From JBIQLO01 sp044464175 (lineage in GTDB: Bacteria > Planctomycetota > Phycisphaerae > Tepidisphaerales > Tepidisphaeraceae): DNA of 14,276 bases. The stretch covers positions 1-14,276 of the forward strand of contig JBIQLO010000096.1 of assembly GCA_044464175.1 (NCBI GenBank), read 5' to 3'. Shown piece after piece: positions 1 to 6,348 of this stretch; position 1 is the first letter of the stretch; each line of letters opens with the position of its first letter. The translations under genes and the position numbers were made by a program. The notes under the pieces are model-generated. The model did no database searches, was not told the origin of the DNA, and saw nothing but the letters and a program-made list of their open reading frames with translations.

Positions 1-1
1 C

Positions 2-157
2 GCCGAAACCACGCCGTCGCTGGCGCGCGTGGAATGGGAGCACATGCAGCGCATCCTGCACGACACGGGGGGAAACATCTCCGAGACCGCGCGGCGGCTG
101 GGCATTCACCGCCGCAGCCTGCAGCGCAAGCTGGCGAAATTCCCGCCGCTGGAATAA
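2..157 (+). CDS. Response regulator, ActR/RegA-like, C-terminal Fis-type HTH (partial)
   Basis: Only the last 51 residues are inside the window; the gene begins upstream. The visible part is a DNA-binding helix-turn-helix of the Fis type, with the core GNISETARRLGIHRRSLQRKL, preceded by a helix containing EWEHMQRIL. This arrangement (W-E-H-x-Q-R, then G-N-I-S-E-x-A-R-R-L-G, then R-R-x-L-Q-R-K-L) is what is known for the C-terminus of RegA/ActR/PrrA-type two-component regulators, which control redox-related genes in proteobacteria and occur more widely. The receiver domain would lie upstream, so it cannot be checked here. An NtrC-type regulator also ends in a Fis-like HTH, but the short C-terminal tail after LQRKL (AKFPPLE) fits RegA better. 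The stop is TAA at 155-157, eleven bases before a strong hairpin shared with the converging OmpA-like gene. Confidence 0.75.
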   Translation, partial: AETTPSLARVEWEHMQRILHDTGGNISETARRLGIHRRSLQRKLAKFPPLE

Positions 158-167
158 CCAATAAAAA

Positions 168-195
168 AGCCCCGCCGCCCGAAGGCGACGGGGCT
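168..195 (-). terminator. Intrinsic terminator between converging genes
   Basis: Arms 168-179 and 184-195 form a 12-bp stem with one mismatch and a 4-base loop. Read on the minus strand the loop is TTCG and the stem is followed directly by TTTTTT at 162-167, which is a textbook rho-independent terminator for the OmpA-like gene ending at 216. On the plus strand the stem has only a weak T tract (ATTTC), so it may stop the response regulator transcript less efficiently. Confidence 0.85.
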
Positions 196-215
196 GGGAT
201 TTCGGGACAGGGCGT

Positions 216-1100
216 TTACTTGTTCATCACGCCGTTGGGGTTGTCCTTGTTCATGCGCGGGGCGGCCTTCTTGGCCGGCGCCTTGGCGGGCTTGGCGCTT
301 TCGCCCTTGGAGGCGTGAACCGTGGTCGGGAGGATCAGGACCTCCACGCGACGGTTCTGGGCCCGCCCGGCGGCCGTGGCGTTGGACGCCGCCGGACGCT
401 TGTCGGCATAGCCGATGACGCCGAGGCGCTGCCCGTTGACACCCTGCTTCTGCATCTCCTCGGCCACGGAAATGGCGCGGTGGGCCGACAGATACCAGTT
501 GTCCAGATGCCCATGCTTGATCGTGTTGGGATTGGAAACCTTGGTGTTGTCGGTGTGCCCGGCCACAAGCAGCTCATACCCGCTGGCGCCGGGGGAGTTG
601 AGGATCTTGGAGAAGCGGTCGATGACGCTCTTGGCCTTGGGCGTCAGCTCGGCGCTGCCCAGGGCGAAGGTGACGTCGCTCTTGAACTTGACGATGCCGC
701 GGGCGGCGTCAAATTCGACCAGGTCCGGGTTCTGCTCGGCAAACTGCTTGAGCTCGTTGCTCAGGGGTTCGGGCAGGGCGGTCCCCTGGCCGACCTTGCC
801 CAGAGCCGCCTCATAGCGGGCGTTGAGCTCGGCCAGACGCTTTTCCAGATCCGCGTTCTGCTGGGTCAGGTTGTTGACCAGGGCGTCGCGGGACCCGCCG
901 TTGCTGGTCAGGGCCGCCAGTTGCGCCTTGAGGGTGTCGGCTTCAGCGCGGGCGGAGCTGGCTTCATTCTGTGCCTGGCCAAGCTGGCCGGCCATCCGGT
1001 CGCGCTCGAGTTTGAGGGCGTTGTACTTTTCCTGGGCGACGCAGCCCGTGAGCGAGAGGGCCAGGGCCCCCAGCCCCATCCACTGGACGATGCGATTCAT
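216..1100 (-). CDS. OmpA/Pal-family peptidoglycan-associated lipoprotein
   Basis: A 294-residue envelope protein expected to be lipid-anchored and to bind peptidoglycan non-covalently. Residues 1-20 are a lipoprotein signal ending in the lipobox LTGC (Cys20). Residues about 22-105 are Ala/Glu/Leu/Lys-rich with heptad character and are probably a coiled coil that spans the periplasm. Residues about 135-258 are the OmpA C-terminal domain, with FALGSAELTPKAK, GHTDN (Asp184 is the peptidoglycan-contacting Asp position), Arg208 and AQNRRVEVLI. The last 35 residues are a Lys/Ala/Pro-rich tail. I chose the ATG at 1098-1100 rather than the in-frame ATG at 1151 because it gives the signal peptide directly and has GGAGG seven bases upstream. 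The gene stands alone and may have a long leader with a 7-bp tandem repeat. The family is clear; the exact orthologue (Pal or another OmpA-like lipoprotein) is not. Confidence 0.9.
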   Translation of the reverse strand: MNRIVQWMGLGALALSLTGCVAQEKYNALKLERDRMAGQLGQAQNEASSARAEADTLKAQLAALTSNGGSRDALVNNLTQQNADLEKRLAELNARYEAALGKVGQGTALPEPLSNELKQFAEQNPDLVEFDAARGIVKFKSDVTFALGSAELTPKAKSVIDRFSKILNSPGASGYELLVAGHTDNTKVSNPNTIKHGHLDNWYLSAHRAISVAEEMQKQGVNGQRLGVIGYADKRPAASNATAAGRAQNRRVEVLILPTTVHASKGESAKPAKAPAKKAAPRMNKDNPNGVMNK

Positions 1101-1190
1101 ATCAGGCCTCCATGCATGATCGCCGGCCGATCCACCCAAATGCACATACATTTATTCCCGGTTCTCGGCCCAAAGCGCGATCATTGTGCC

Positions 1191-1211
1191 CTTGCTTTGT
1201 CGGAAAGCAAG
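1191..1211. repeat. Perfect 8-bp hairpin upstream of the OmpA-like gene
   Basis: CTTGCTTT (1191-1198) and AAAGCAAG (1204-1211) pair perfectly around a 5-base loop. No T tract follows on the minus strand, so it is not an obvious terminator. It lies about 90 bases upstream of the OmpA-like start and could be an operator or a leader hairpin; no function is shown. Confidence 0.45.
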
Positions 1212-1411
1212 AGGGATGAGTTGAAAAAATAGATGGATTTTTGTTTATGGGTCGGAGGAAAGGCGGGGGAAAATGGGTTTATTCGGCAATCCAGCGAAAT
1301 GGGTTTAAAGGGGGTGAATCGGCGATTGGAGCGTGCCCGCGGGGTTTTTGCAATGGTTGGATCGGGTTGGAATGGGTTTGTTCGTAAAGGGAAGCAACGA
1401 GGGGACGGAGA

Positions 1412-1481
1412 GTTCCGGGTTCCGGGTTCCGGGTTCCGGGTTCCGGGTTCCGGGTTCCGGGTTCCGGGTTCCGGGATTCGG
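1412..1481. repeat. Nine perfect tandem copies of GTTCCGG plus one degenerate copy
   Basis: The 7-bp unit GTTCCGG is repeated nine times without error from 1412 to 1474, followed by GATTCGG at 1475-1481. The unit length is not a multiple of three, so all three frames of each strand stay open and produce artefact peptides rich in PGTRNPE. It is a simple-sequence tract prone to slippage. It lies inside the probable transcribed leader of the OmpA-like gene, between the promoter at 1524-1551 and the start at 1100. Confidence 0.95.
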
Positions 1482-1523
1482 GGGTGGGTGAAGCATGCTG
1501 GAAGATGATGTTGACGATGGGGT

Positions 1524-1551
1524 AGTATAGCAGGTGCTTGGGATTTGTCAA
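1524..1551 (-). promoter_or_regulatory. Sigma70-type promoter pointing toward the OmpA-like gene
   Basis: On the minus strand a perfect -35 TTGACA (1551-1546) is followed after 16 bases by TATACT (1529-1524), preceded by TGC as an extended -10 element. Transcription would start near 1515-1518 and run through the 7-bp tandem repeat. It would reach the OmpA-like ATG after a leader of about 415 bases, unless a closer promoter exists. The surrounding bases (TTTTTTC before the -35) are AT-rich in an otherwise GC-rich spacer. Confidence 0.65.
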
Positions 1552-1806
1552 GAAAAAATTTGGTAAATGTCCGGGCAGCGAAAACCATCCCCTGTCCAGT
1601 CGTCTTCGAGGGAGCACGTTTCCTGGGAAGATTGGTGACCGATGTGCATCCCCTCTTTCCGTGCGTCCTTTTTTCCCGCTGGGGCGCGTCTTCACGCATA
1701 AGCATCAAGTAAGGCTACAAATGCTGCCCTCATTGTTTTTTGTCGAGCAGGGCTTCCTTGCCATCCAAGCACTACCCCGATGCACTCGTTAAGGTACCCA
1801 ATACCA
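1552..1806. other. Non-coding stretch downstream of the GH19 gene
   Basis: No convincing gene is seen here: open frames on both strands lack ribosome sites and family signatures. No clear T-tailed terminator follows the GH19 gene on the minus strand, although GCCCT...AGGGC can pair. Base composition falls from the GC-rich flank toward the lower-GC insert within this stretch, so one edge of the insert probably lies here. I see no integrase, target duplication or terminal repeat. Confidence 0.4.
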
Positions 1807-2367
1807 TCAGCCAAGAGACGAGAATTTGAGGATCTGATCAAACAGGTCGGCATAACCTGCGATCATTTGGGCGCGGTCTTGACCATTGATGATCGCCCTG
1901 GCACCCATGTAATCGGACCGTGCCGTGTTTAGGTAATCAACGAGCTTCCGACCGGTGAAGAGCCCTTTTATCATTCCGAGTGCCATTATTTCGTATGCAA
2001 CGTCAACTTCAAGCGCTTGGCCAGGCATTGTCACCAAGTCGATCCCAATGGCATTACCGATGCGCCGGTAGTTATCCTTGTGCGTGATCTGCACATAGCC
2101 GCGGCCGTAATATGTTTGGCCGGTTTCTGCATCAGGCGTCCCGTAGTCGTGCCCTTGTCCCCTTCCCGCCTCATACACCGGCGCCCAGGTATCTGCACAC
2201 TCGTGCTTCACCGTCGCCAGCATGTAGGCGCCCCACCTCCGATCTATGATCCGAGTGTCGCCAGACATTCGGCCAAGTAGTCGGTGCTGAGCCTGCAACA
2301 CGGGTAGAGAGAGCGGCTTGAACCGTGCGCGATATGCGTTGTCGAACTTATCGGTGTTGATGTTCAT
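1807..2367 (-). CDS. GH19-type chitinase / endolysin-like cell-wall hydrolase
   Basis: A 186-residue compact protein of the lysozyme-like GH19 fold, which cuts beta-1,4-linked N-acetylglucosamine polymers (chitin, or peptidoglycan glycan in phage-type members). Residues about 46-57 read GAYMLATVKHEC, where Glu56 matches the general-acid position. Residues 86-100 read YYGRGYVQITHKDNY, the hallmark substrate-groove motif. Residues near 160 read ARAIINGQDRAQMIAGYADLF, as in phage-type GH19 endolysins. No signal peptide is seen, so export would need lysis, a partner or an injection device. I chose the ATG at 2365-2367 because GAGG lies four bases upstream and it overlaps the stop of a 25-codon ORF as ATGA. 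An in-frame ATG at 2520 has no ribosome site and would overlap the end of the pore-former gene. Codon and base use are less GC-rich than in the housekeeping genes, suggesting transfer. Peptidoglycan or chitin as the true substrate cannot be decided from sequence. Confidence 0.85.
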   Translation of the reverse strand: MNINTDKFDNAYRARFKPLSLPVLQAQHRLLGRMSGDTRIIDRRWGAYMLATVKHECADTWAPVYEAGRGQGHDYGTPDAETGQTYYGRGYVQITHKDNYRRIGNAIGIDLVTMPGQALEVDVAYEIMALGMIKGLFTGRKLVDYLNTARSDYMGARAIINGQDRAQMIAGYADLFDQILKFSSLG

Positions 2368-2441
2368 ACCGCCTCGGCAAATCTTTCCGCACAGGAAGCA
2401 GTACTTGAGCCCACTGCCGCAACTGGCTTTGAGAGTCTCAT
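2364..2441 (-). CDS. Possible 25-residue linker ORF between pore-former and hydrolase
   Basis: This ORF starts with ATG at 2439-2441, which overlaps the TGA of the pore-former gene (ATGA). It ends with TGA at 2364-2366, which overlaps the ATG of the GH19 gene (again ATGA). GGAGG lies four bases upstream of its start, inside the last codons of the pore-former gene. The peptide begins MRLSKPVAAVG and has no recognisable motif. Two ATGA junctions in a row would allow re-initiating ribosomes to pass from one gene to the next, so the ORF may matter for coupling rather than for its peptide. Chance occurrence is possible. Confidence 0.3.
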   Translation of the reverse strand: MRLSKPVAAVGSSTASCAERFAEAV

Positions 2442-4468
2442 TCCTCCTCCAGCAGAACGCGAAATCGGATGGTTCCTTTGAACCCAATGCCTTCCCCATT
2501 GGGTACGCGACAATCTTCATCGTCTGTATCTAGGATCAACGTCAACTCCTGCCAATAGGTACCCGTGATAGCAGGCTTAATGCCGCGCACGACCCCGCGG
2601 ATCAACACATAGCCTGGCATTTCGATTGTGCGTGTGTAGTCCTGCACAATCTGCACAATTCGGAAGCCCTTGTAGCCGCTATCCACATTGAAGACTGGCA
2701 GGTTGTATTCGCCTTCGAAATGAGTAAAGTTCTTCTTCCACTCCTTCACGTCAAAAAACGCGTGATGAACCACCTTTCTGGAATCGTGTTCGAGGTGGGA
2801 ACGGAAAAAATACCCCGTGTCTCGGTTGCTCCGGGAAGCAACGTTGTTATCTCCGTCGGTGCGCCGATACTGCGCGTTGTGCCATGTACCATCGATAGGC
2901 ACGACTATTGGATCAGTCACGACTCGCCACTTCCAATCCCATCGGAGCGACTGAGGCCTCAACTGCTCGCTCGCTATCTGATGGCTCTTGAACGGATTGG
3001 ACACAATGCTGACCGCCAACTCGTCAATCTTCCCGAGCGTTGCCATATTGCTGGTGAACGCAGCTTCCGTCTTCTGCTTGTCGAAACCAATAAATTGGTC
3101 GGGATGTCGCAGCATGTAACGCTGCGCCTTTACCTCATTTAACATTCTGGCGCGCCATTCCCCCACTTCTTCTAGTACTGCTCGCGCCTCCGCGGTACCT
3201 AGCTGTGGCCCGAAATCAGATAACAGGGCATACGGTACCACGACCACTGCAATGGCTCTGGCTTCATTGCGGTGGGCGTGCGCGTATTGCTTAAAGCCGC
3301 TCCACAGCGGACGGATCTTGTCGATGCCGTCGGGTGAACCGTAGGAGTCGAAACCGAGCGAAGTGTTGGCTAAGGCAAGCCTGCTGCTCGTTGCCGACGC
3401 CTTTACGACCTTTTTCACATCGACGCCGCCCTCTACGAACGCACTCGAAGCTCGCAGAGAGACCTCAAGGCTGGACCGCATCTTCTTACTGCGCGTTTCA
3501 AACTCGCCGGTCTGGAAGAACTCGCCGCCGTAGTCGATTCCCGCAATGAACGAGTCACCATACTTACGGTAAAACTCGATGTCTCCATGCCGCTTGAGAA
3601 ACTTACGGGCATCTACCGAGAGTCGGAACCGGCTAAGGACCCTTGAGTGAGTGATGACTCGGTTGCGAGCTACGAGCTTTGTGACAAATTCCTCCGATTC
3701 AGAGCCATATGCGTAGGACGCCTTGACTTCTGCGCTCCAGGTAAATCCCTTTGTCTTGACAAAAGCATCCACTCCGAGCTGAGTCATCAACTGTTCGTGA
3801 GACGTTACGATGTCATAAAAACTCTGCGCCTCGCTATTTGACAGAATGTCCTCATTGACATCGGAGGGCTTGAAAGCCACCACCTGAAGTGGGTAAGTGG
3901 CTCCCGTCATAGTGTTGAATCCGTACCCCAGTTCGGGGTTGATAACATCACCACGAAGACGCATCGCTCCGGGAAGAGGCGGTAACGCAGGTTGCTCCGC
4001 GCGACGACGGCTTAATGATCCTAAGTGAAGGAACGCGCTAGTATCGCTACCCGCGGCACTAGCATCTGGTCGTGGCTCGGGGGGCATTCCGTTGTAGTGA
4101 ACGGTCGCCGTTGCTACTCCCGAACCAGCTACCACTGCTGAAGCGACGACGCGGTAGCGTCCCGGCGGAAGCGGCAGATTGCCGGCGCTCACACTCGGAT
4201 ATGTCGGCCCCAAAGATATGTTTCGTAAAACTCCTCCACCCGCGGCATACGTCTGTATGTACACATCGCCTCCGGTGACCTCGAACTCAGTTTCTGTGAC
4301 TACTCCGCCGCTACAGGTCGATGTGGCCTGCCAGCGGTAGCCGGGGCGGATGGAATCGAAGAGCACGAGATGTGGCTCCGGGATTTCTTGGGCCATAACA
4401 TCGCGTGGTGCCCCATCGGAGTCGCGACCGCGATGGGGGACCGGGACGGTGCGAGCCTTGCGTGGCAA
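2438..4468 (-). CDS. MACPF-like pore-forming protein, TTG start
   Basis: A 676-residue protein with features of the membrane-attack-complex/perforin superfamily, whose members oligomerise and insert beta-hairpins into target membranes. Numbering from the chosen start, residues about 30-130 look like a small beta-sandwich (YIQTYAAGGG, LPPGRYRVVASAVV) of unknown ligand. Residues about 180-190 read ELGYGFNTMTG, like the opening strand of a MACPF domain. Residues 303-318 read YGDSFIAGIDYGGEFF, matching the superfamily signature of Tyr-Gly-x-x-[FY] followed by a Gly-Gly turn. Residues about 330-370 are a Ser/Lys/Val-alternating stretch of the kind that forms membrane hairpins. Residues about 540-676 are a separate His/Tyr-rich beta region, perhaps for target binding. 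No signal peptide is seen. The TTG at 4466-4468 is preceded by AGGAGG with five bases spacing; an earlier TTG at 4501 and a later ATG at 4396 lack a good site. It is lower in GC than the flanks. MACPF membership rests on motifs read by eye, without a profile search. Confidence 0.72.
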   Translation of the reverse strand: MPRKARTVPVPHRGRDSDGAPRDVMAQEIPEPHLVLFDSIRPGYRWQATSTCSGGVVTETEFEVTGGDVYIQTYAAGGGVLRNISLGPTYPSVSAGNLPLPPGRYRVVASAVVAGSGVATATVHYNGMPPEPRPDASAAGSDTSAFLHLGSLSRRRAEQPALPPLPGAMRLRGDVINPELGYGFNTMTGATYPLQVVAFKPSDVNEDILSNSEAQSFYDIVTSHEQLMTQLGVDAFVKTKGFTWSAEVKASYAYGSESEEFVTKLVARNRVITHSRVLSRFRLSVDARKFLKRHGDIEFYRKYGDSFIAGIDYGGEFFQTGEFETRSKKMRSSLEVSLRASSAFVEGGVDVKKVVKASATSSRLALANTSLGFDSYGSPDGIDKIRPLWSGFKQYAHAHRNEARAIAVVVVPYALLSDFGPQLGTAEARAVLEEVGEWRARMLNEVKAQRYMLRHPDQFIGFDKQKTEAAFTSNMATLGKIDELAVSIVSNPFKSHQIASEQLRPQSLRWDWKWRVVTDPIVVPIDGTWHNAQYRRTDGDNNVASRSNRDTGYFFRSHLEHDSRKVVHHAFFDVKEWKKNFTHFEGEYNLPVFNVDSGYKGFRIVQIVQDYTRTIEMPGYVLIRGVVRGIKPAITGTYWQELTLILDTDDEDCRVPNGEGIGFKGTIRFRVLLEEE

Positions 4469-4473
4469 AGTAA

Positions 4474-4479
4474 CCTCCT
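4474..4479 (-). promoter_or_regulatory. Ribosome binding site fixing the TTG start of the pore-former gene
   Basis: AGGAGG on the minus strand is a full anti-16S match located five bases before TTG at 4466-4468. It decides this non-ATG start over the alternative codons at 4501 (upstream of this site) and 4396 (no site). Confidence 0.7.
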
Positions 4480-4561
4480 CGTGCGATAGTACCCGCACCA
4501 AAGTTTACCGGGACAGACTCCGATTGGGAAGAAAAATTTTGTGCCGGTGCAAGCGTGAGGT

Positions 4562-4729
4562 GTGACAGAGCACCAATTCCGCCGGGTTGTTTCGGCGCGG
4601 GTGAACGCGGCCATAGGAGACAGCGTTCGAGCGGCGGAACTGGTGCTGGATCGGCTTTTACGACGGGTGGCCAACGCTGCGGCGCATAAGTCGTGGGAAA
4701 TCCTCGATCCGGATGAGCGGTTTTTGTGA
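4562..4729 (+). CDS. Small hypothetical protein, GTG start, divergent from the pore-former
   Basis: A 55-residue ORF opening with GTG directly after an in-frame TGA, with GAGG immediately upstream (spacing too short to be a convincing ribosome site). The product would be helical and charged: TEHQFRRVVSARVN, then GDSVRAAELVLDRLLRRV, then AHKSWEILDPDERFL. About two thirds of third codon positions are G or C, intermediate between the insert and the housekeeping genes. The GD..AA.LVLDRL stretch faintly recalls small phage-associated proteins of the DUF5681 kind, but this is weak. It could equally be the remnant C-terminus of a longer gene cut at the insert edge. I do not recognise it and would not assign a function. 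Confidence 0.35.
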   Translation: MTEHQFRRVVSARVNAAIGDSVRAAELVLDRLLRRVANAAAHKSWEILDPDERFL

Positions 4730-4962
4730 ACAAGCTTCGGAATGCCCTCTTGTTACCAGAGCCGCCAAGACCCCCATTCCCGTCATTGGGCGGGTTTCCG
4801 ACGCAGTCAAAAGGAAGCCAAAAAAGGGGCAGACATGATTCATGGTTATTTCACGGTCGAGACTCGTTGGGACCAACCGACCCCGCTGTAGGCAGCCTCG
4901 CTGAGGCCGCTGCGGGGTCAGCGAAGATCGCCTACAGGCGCACATGTGTGAGGCGTGCGCGC
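4730..4962. other. Non-coding stretch between the insert and the candidate RNA promoter
   Basis: I see no convincing gene. The long minus-strand open frame across this stretch is interrupted in meaning by the structured repeat at 4879-4937 and by the tRNA gene further on, and has no ribosome site. An AT-richer block near 4808-4860 separates the insert side from the GC-rich housekeeping side. The second edge of the accessory insert probably lies in or just before this stretch. Confidence 0.35.
4879..4937. repeat. Structured element with two mutually exclusive 8-bp stems
   Basis: Three perfect pairings are visible. GACCCCGC (4879-4886) pairs with GCGGGGTC (4912-4919), enclosing GCCTC (4895-4899) paired with GAGGC (4903-4907). 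CTGTAGGC (4886-4893) pairs with GCCTACAG (4930-4937). The outer arms interlock, so the second stem must either form a pseudoknot or replace the first. Compact, highly paired and outside any gene, it looks like a REP/MITE-type dispersed repeat or a structured RNA. Other copies cannot be tested inside this window. Confidence 0.55.
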
Positions 4963-4990
4963 TTGACAGGCGGGGGATGCGCCCTAGGAT
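4963..4990 (+). promoter_or_regulatory. Sigma70-type promoter upstream of candidate RNA and tRNA-Gln
   Basis: Perfect -35 TTGACA at 4963-4968, a 16-base spacer, and -10 TAGGAT at 4985-4990 (four of six consensus bases, including T1, A2 and T6). The predicted start is near 4996-4999. It is the best promoter seen upstream of tRNA-Gln and the prs operon. TGCgCCC and GGGgGCA flank the -10 as an imperfect inverted repeat that could be an operator. Confidence 0.6.
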
Positions 4991-4996
4991 GGGGGC

Positions 4997-5089
4997 ACTT
5001 GTCGAGAGGTCCGGGCGGTGAGCTTGGAAGGGTAGACGAGACACGCGAGTCGTTTCATGCCGCCTTCGGCCCGGTGGGCCGCCTCTTTT
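4997..5089 (+). ncRNA. Candidate ~90-nt RNA or attenuated leader before tRNA-Gln
   Basis: The stretch is bounded by a promoter whose start would fall near 4997 and by a hairpin plus T tract ending at 5089. It contains no ORF with a ribosome site. GGTCCGGGCGGTG (5009-5020 region) can pair with CATGCCGCCTTCGG (5057-5069), which overlaps the left arm of the terminator, so the two folds would compete. It lacks the conserved SRP RNA loop, the T-box motif and 6S features. It may be a small RNA or an attenuator controlling tRNA-Gln and prs. Confidence 0.35.
5067..5089 (+). terminator. Probable intrinsic terminator or attenuator
   Basis: CGGCCC (5067-5072) pairs with GGGCCG (5076-5081) around a GGT loop, followed by CCTCTTTT. 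The stem is short but all G-C and the tract has four T residues. It sits about 70 bases after the predicted transcription start and 54 bases before tRNA-Gln. Confidence 0.5.
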
Positions 5090-5110
5090 GACTATTCGCA
5101 TTGGGATGGA

Positions 5111-5124
5111 TGGGCCCGGGCCCA
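5111..5124. repeat. Perfect 14-bp palindrome
   Basis: TGGGCCCGGGCCCA reads the same on both strands. It lies 18 bases before tRNA-Gln. It could be a protein-binding site or a processing hairpin; nothing else supports a role. Confidence 0.4.
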
Positions 5125-5142
5125 CCTGAGTGGATTCACGGA

Positions 5143-5214
5143 TCGCGGGTCGTCTAATCGGTAGGACACCAGGTTTTGGTCCTGGCGATCGGGGTTCGAG
5201 TCCCTGCCCGCGAA
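5143..5214 (+). tRNA. tRNA-Gln (anticodon TTG)
   Basis: A 72-base cloverleaf. Acceptor arms TCGCGGG (5143-5149) and CCCGCGA (5207-5213) pair perfectly, with discriminator A at 5214. The D arm begins GTCT and ends AGGAC. The anticodon stem CCAGG/CCTGG encloses loop TTTTGGT, giving anticodon TTG at 5176-5178, which reads CAA (and CAG) as glutamine. The T arm CGGGG/CCCTG carries loop TTCGAGT. The 3' CCA is not encoded. The T1-A72 pair is typical of glutamine tRNAs. It is 92 bases upstream of prs and may be processed from the same transcript. Confidence 0.95.
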
Positions 5215-5240
5215 TTGGTGTTGGGGCGTTGGCCGTGCGG

Positions 5241-5280
5241 CCCCCTCCCCAGCCCTCCCCCGGCGTACCGGGGGCGGGAG
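5241..5280. repeat. GC-rich hairpin element between tRNA-Gln and prs
   Basis: After a CCCCCTCCCCAGCCCT lead-in, CCCCCGG (5257-5263) pairs perfectly with CCGGGGG (5268-5274) around CGTA. This CCCTCCCC-plus-hairpin layout is of a type I associate with dispersed intergenic repeats in GC-rich genomes; no second copy is in the window. No T tract follows, so termination before prs is unlikely. Confidence 0.5.
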
Positions 5281-5306
5281 ATCGGGCCACCGGCCAACGA
5301 AACAGC

Positions 5307-6269
<963 letters not shown>

Positions 6270-6274
6270 AAAGA

Positions 6275-6338
6275 GTTATTTGTTATTGGTTATTTGGTGT
6301 GTGGAAACCAATAACAAATAACAAATTACCAATAACAA
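6275..6338. repeat. AT-rich inverted repeat between prs and rplY
   Basis: GTTATTTGTTATTGG (6275-6289) pairs perfectly over 15 bases with 6308-6322. A second copy of the right-arm word, ACCAATAACAA at 6328-6338, can pair with the same left arm (6280-6290). The words TTATT, AATAAC and ACAAAT recur, so the element looks built by duplication of a short unit. It is sharply AT-rich between two GC-rich genes. It lacks a terminator-style tail, and the rplY ribosome site lies just after it. Confidence 0.8.
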
Positions 6339-6348
6339 GGAATCAGAC

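Noticed and set aside
1412..1474. CRISPR array
   Set aside because: The units are 7 bp, directly abutting and without spacers; no cas gene is present.
1181..1708. Minus-strand frames with PGTRNPE repeats as a repeat protein
   Set aside because: The peptide repeat follows from the 7-bp DNA repeat, which leaves all three frames open. There is no ribosome site or family signature.
1807..5000. Insertion sequence or prophage boundaries around the insert
   Set aside because: No transposase, integrase, terminal inverted repeats or target duplication could be found by eye, even though tRNA-Gln is nearby; no repeat of the tRNA 3' end was noticed on the other side.
4997..5089. SRP RNA, 6S RNA or T-box
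   Set aside because: The SRP loop (GGTCCGGAAGGAAGCAG-type), the T-box AGGGTGGNACCGCG motif and the length and central bubble of 6S RNA are all absent; only GGTCCGG is shared with SRP RNA by chance.
5130..5306. A longer prs starting at 5130
   Set aside because: It would translate tRNA-Gln and a GC-rich repeat. The family N-terminus begins at 5307.
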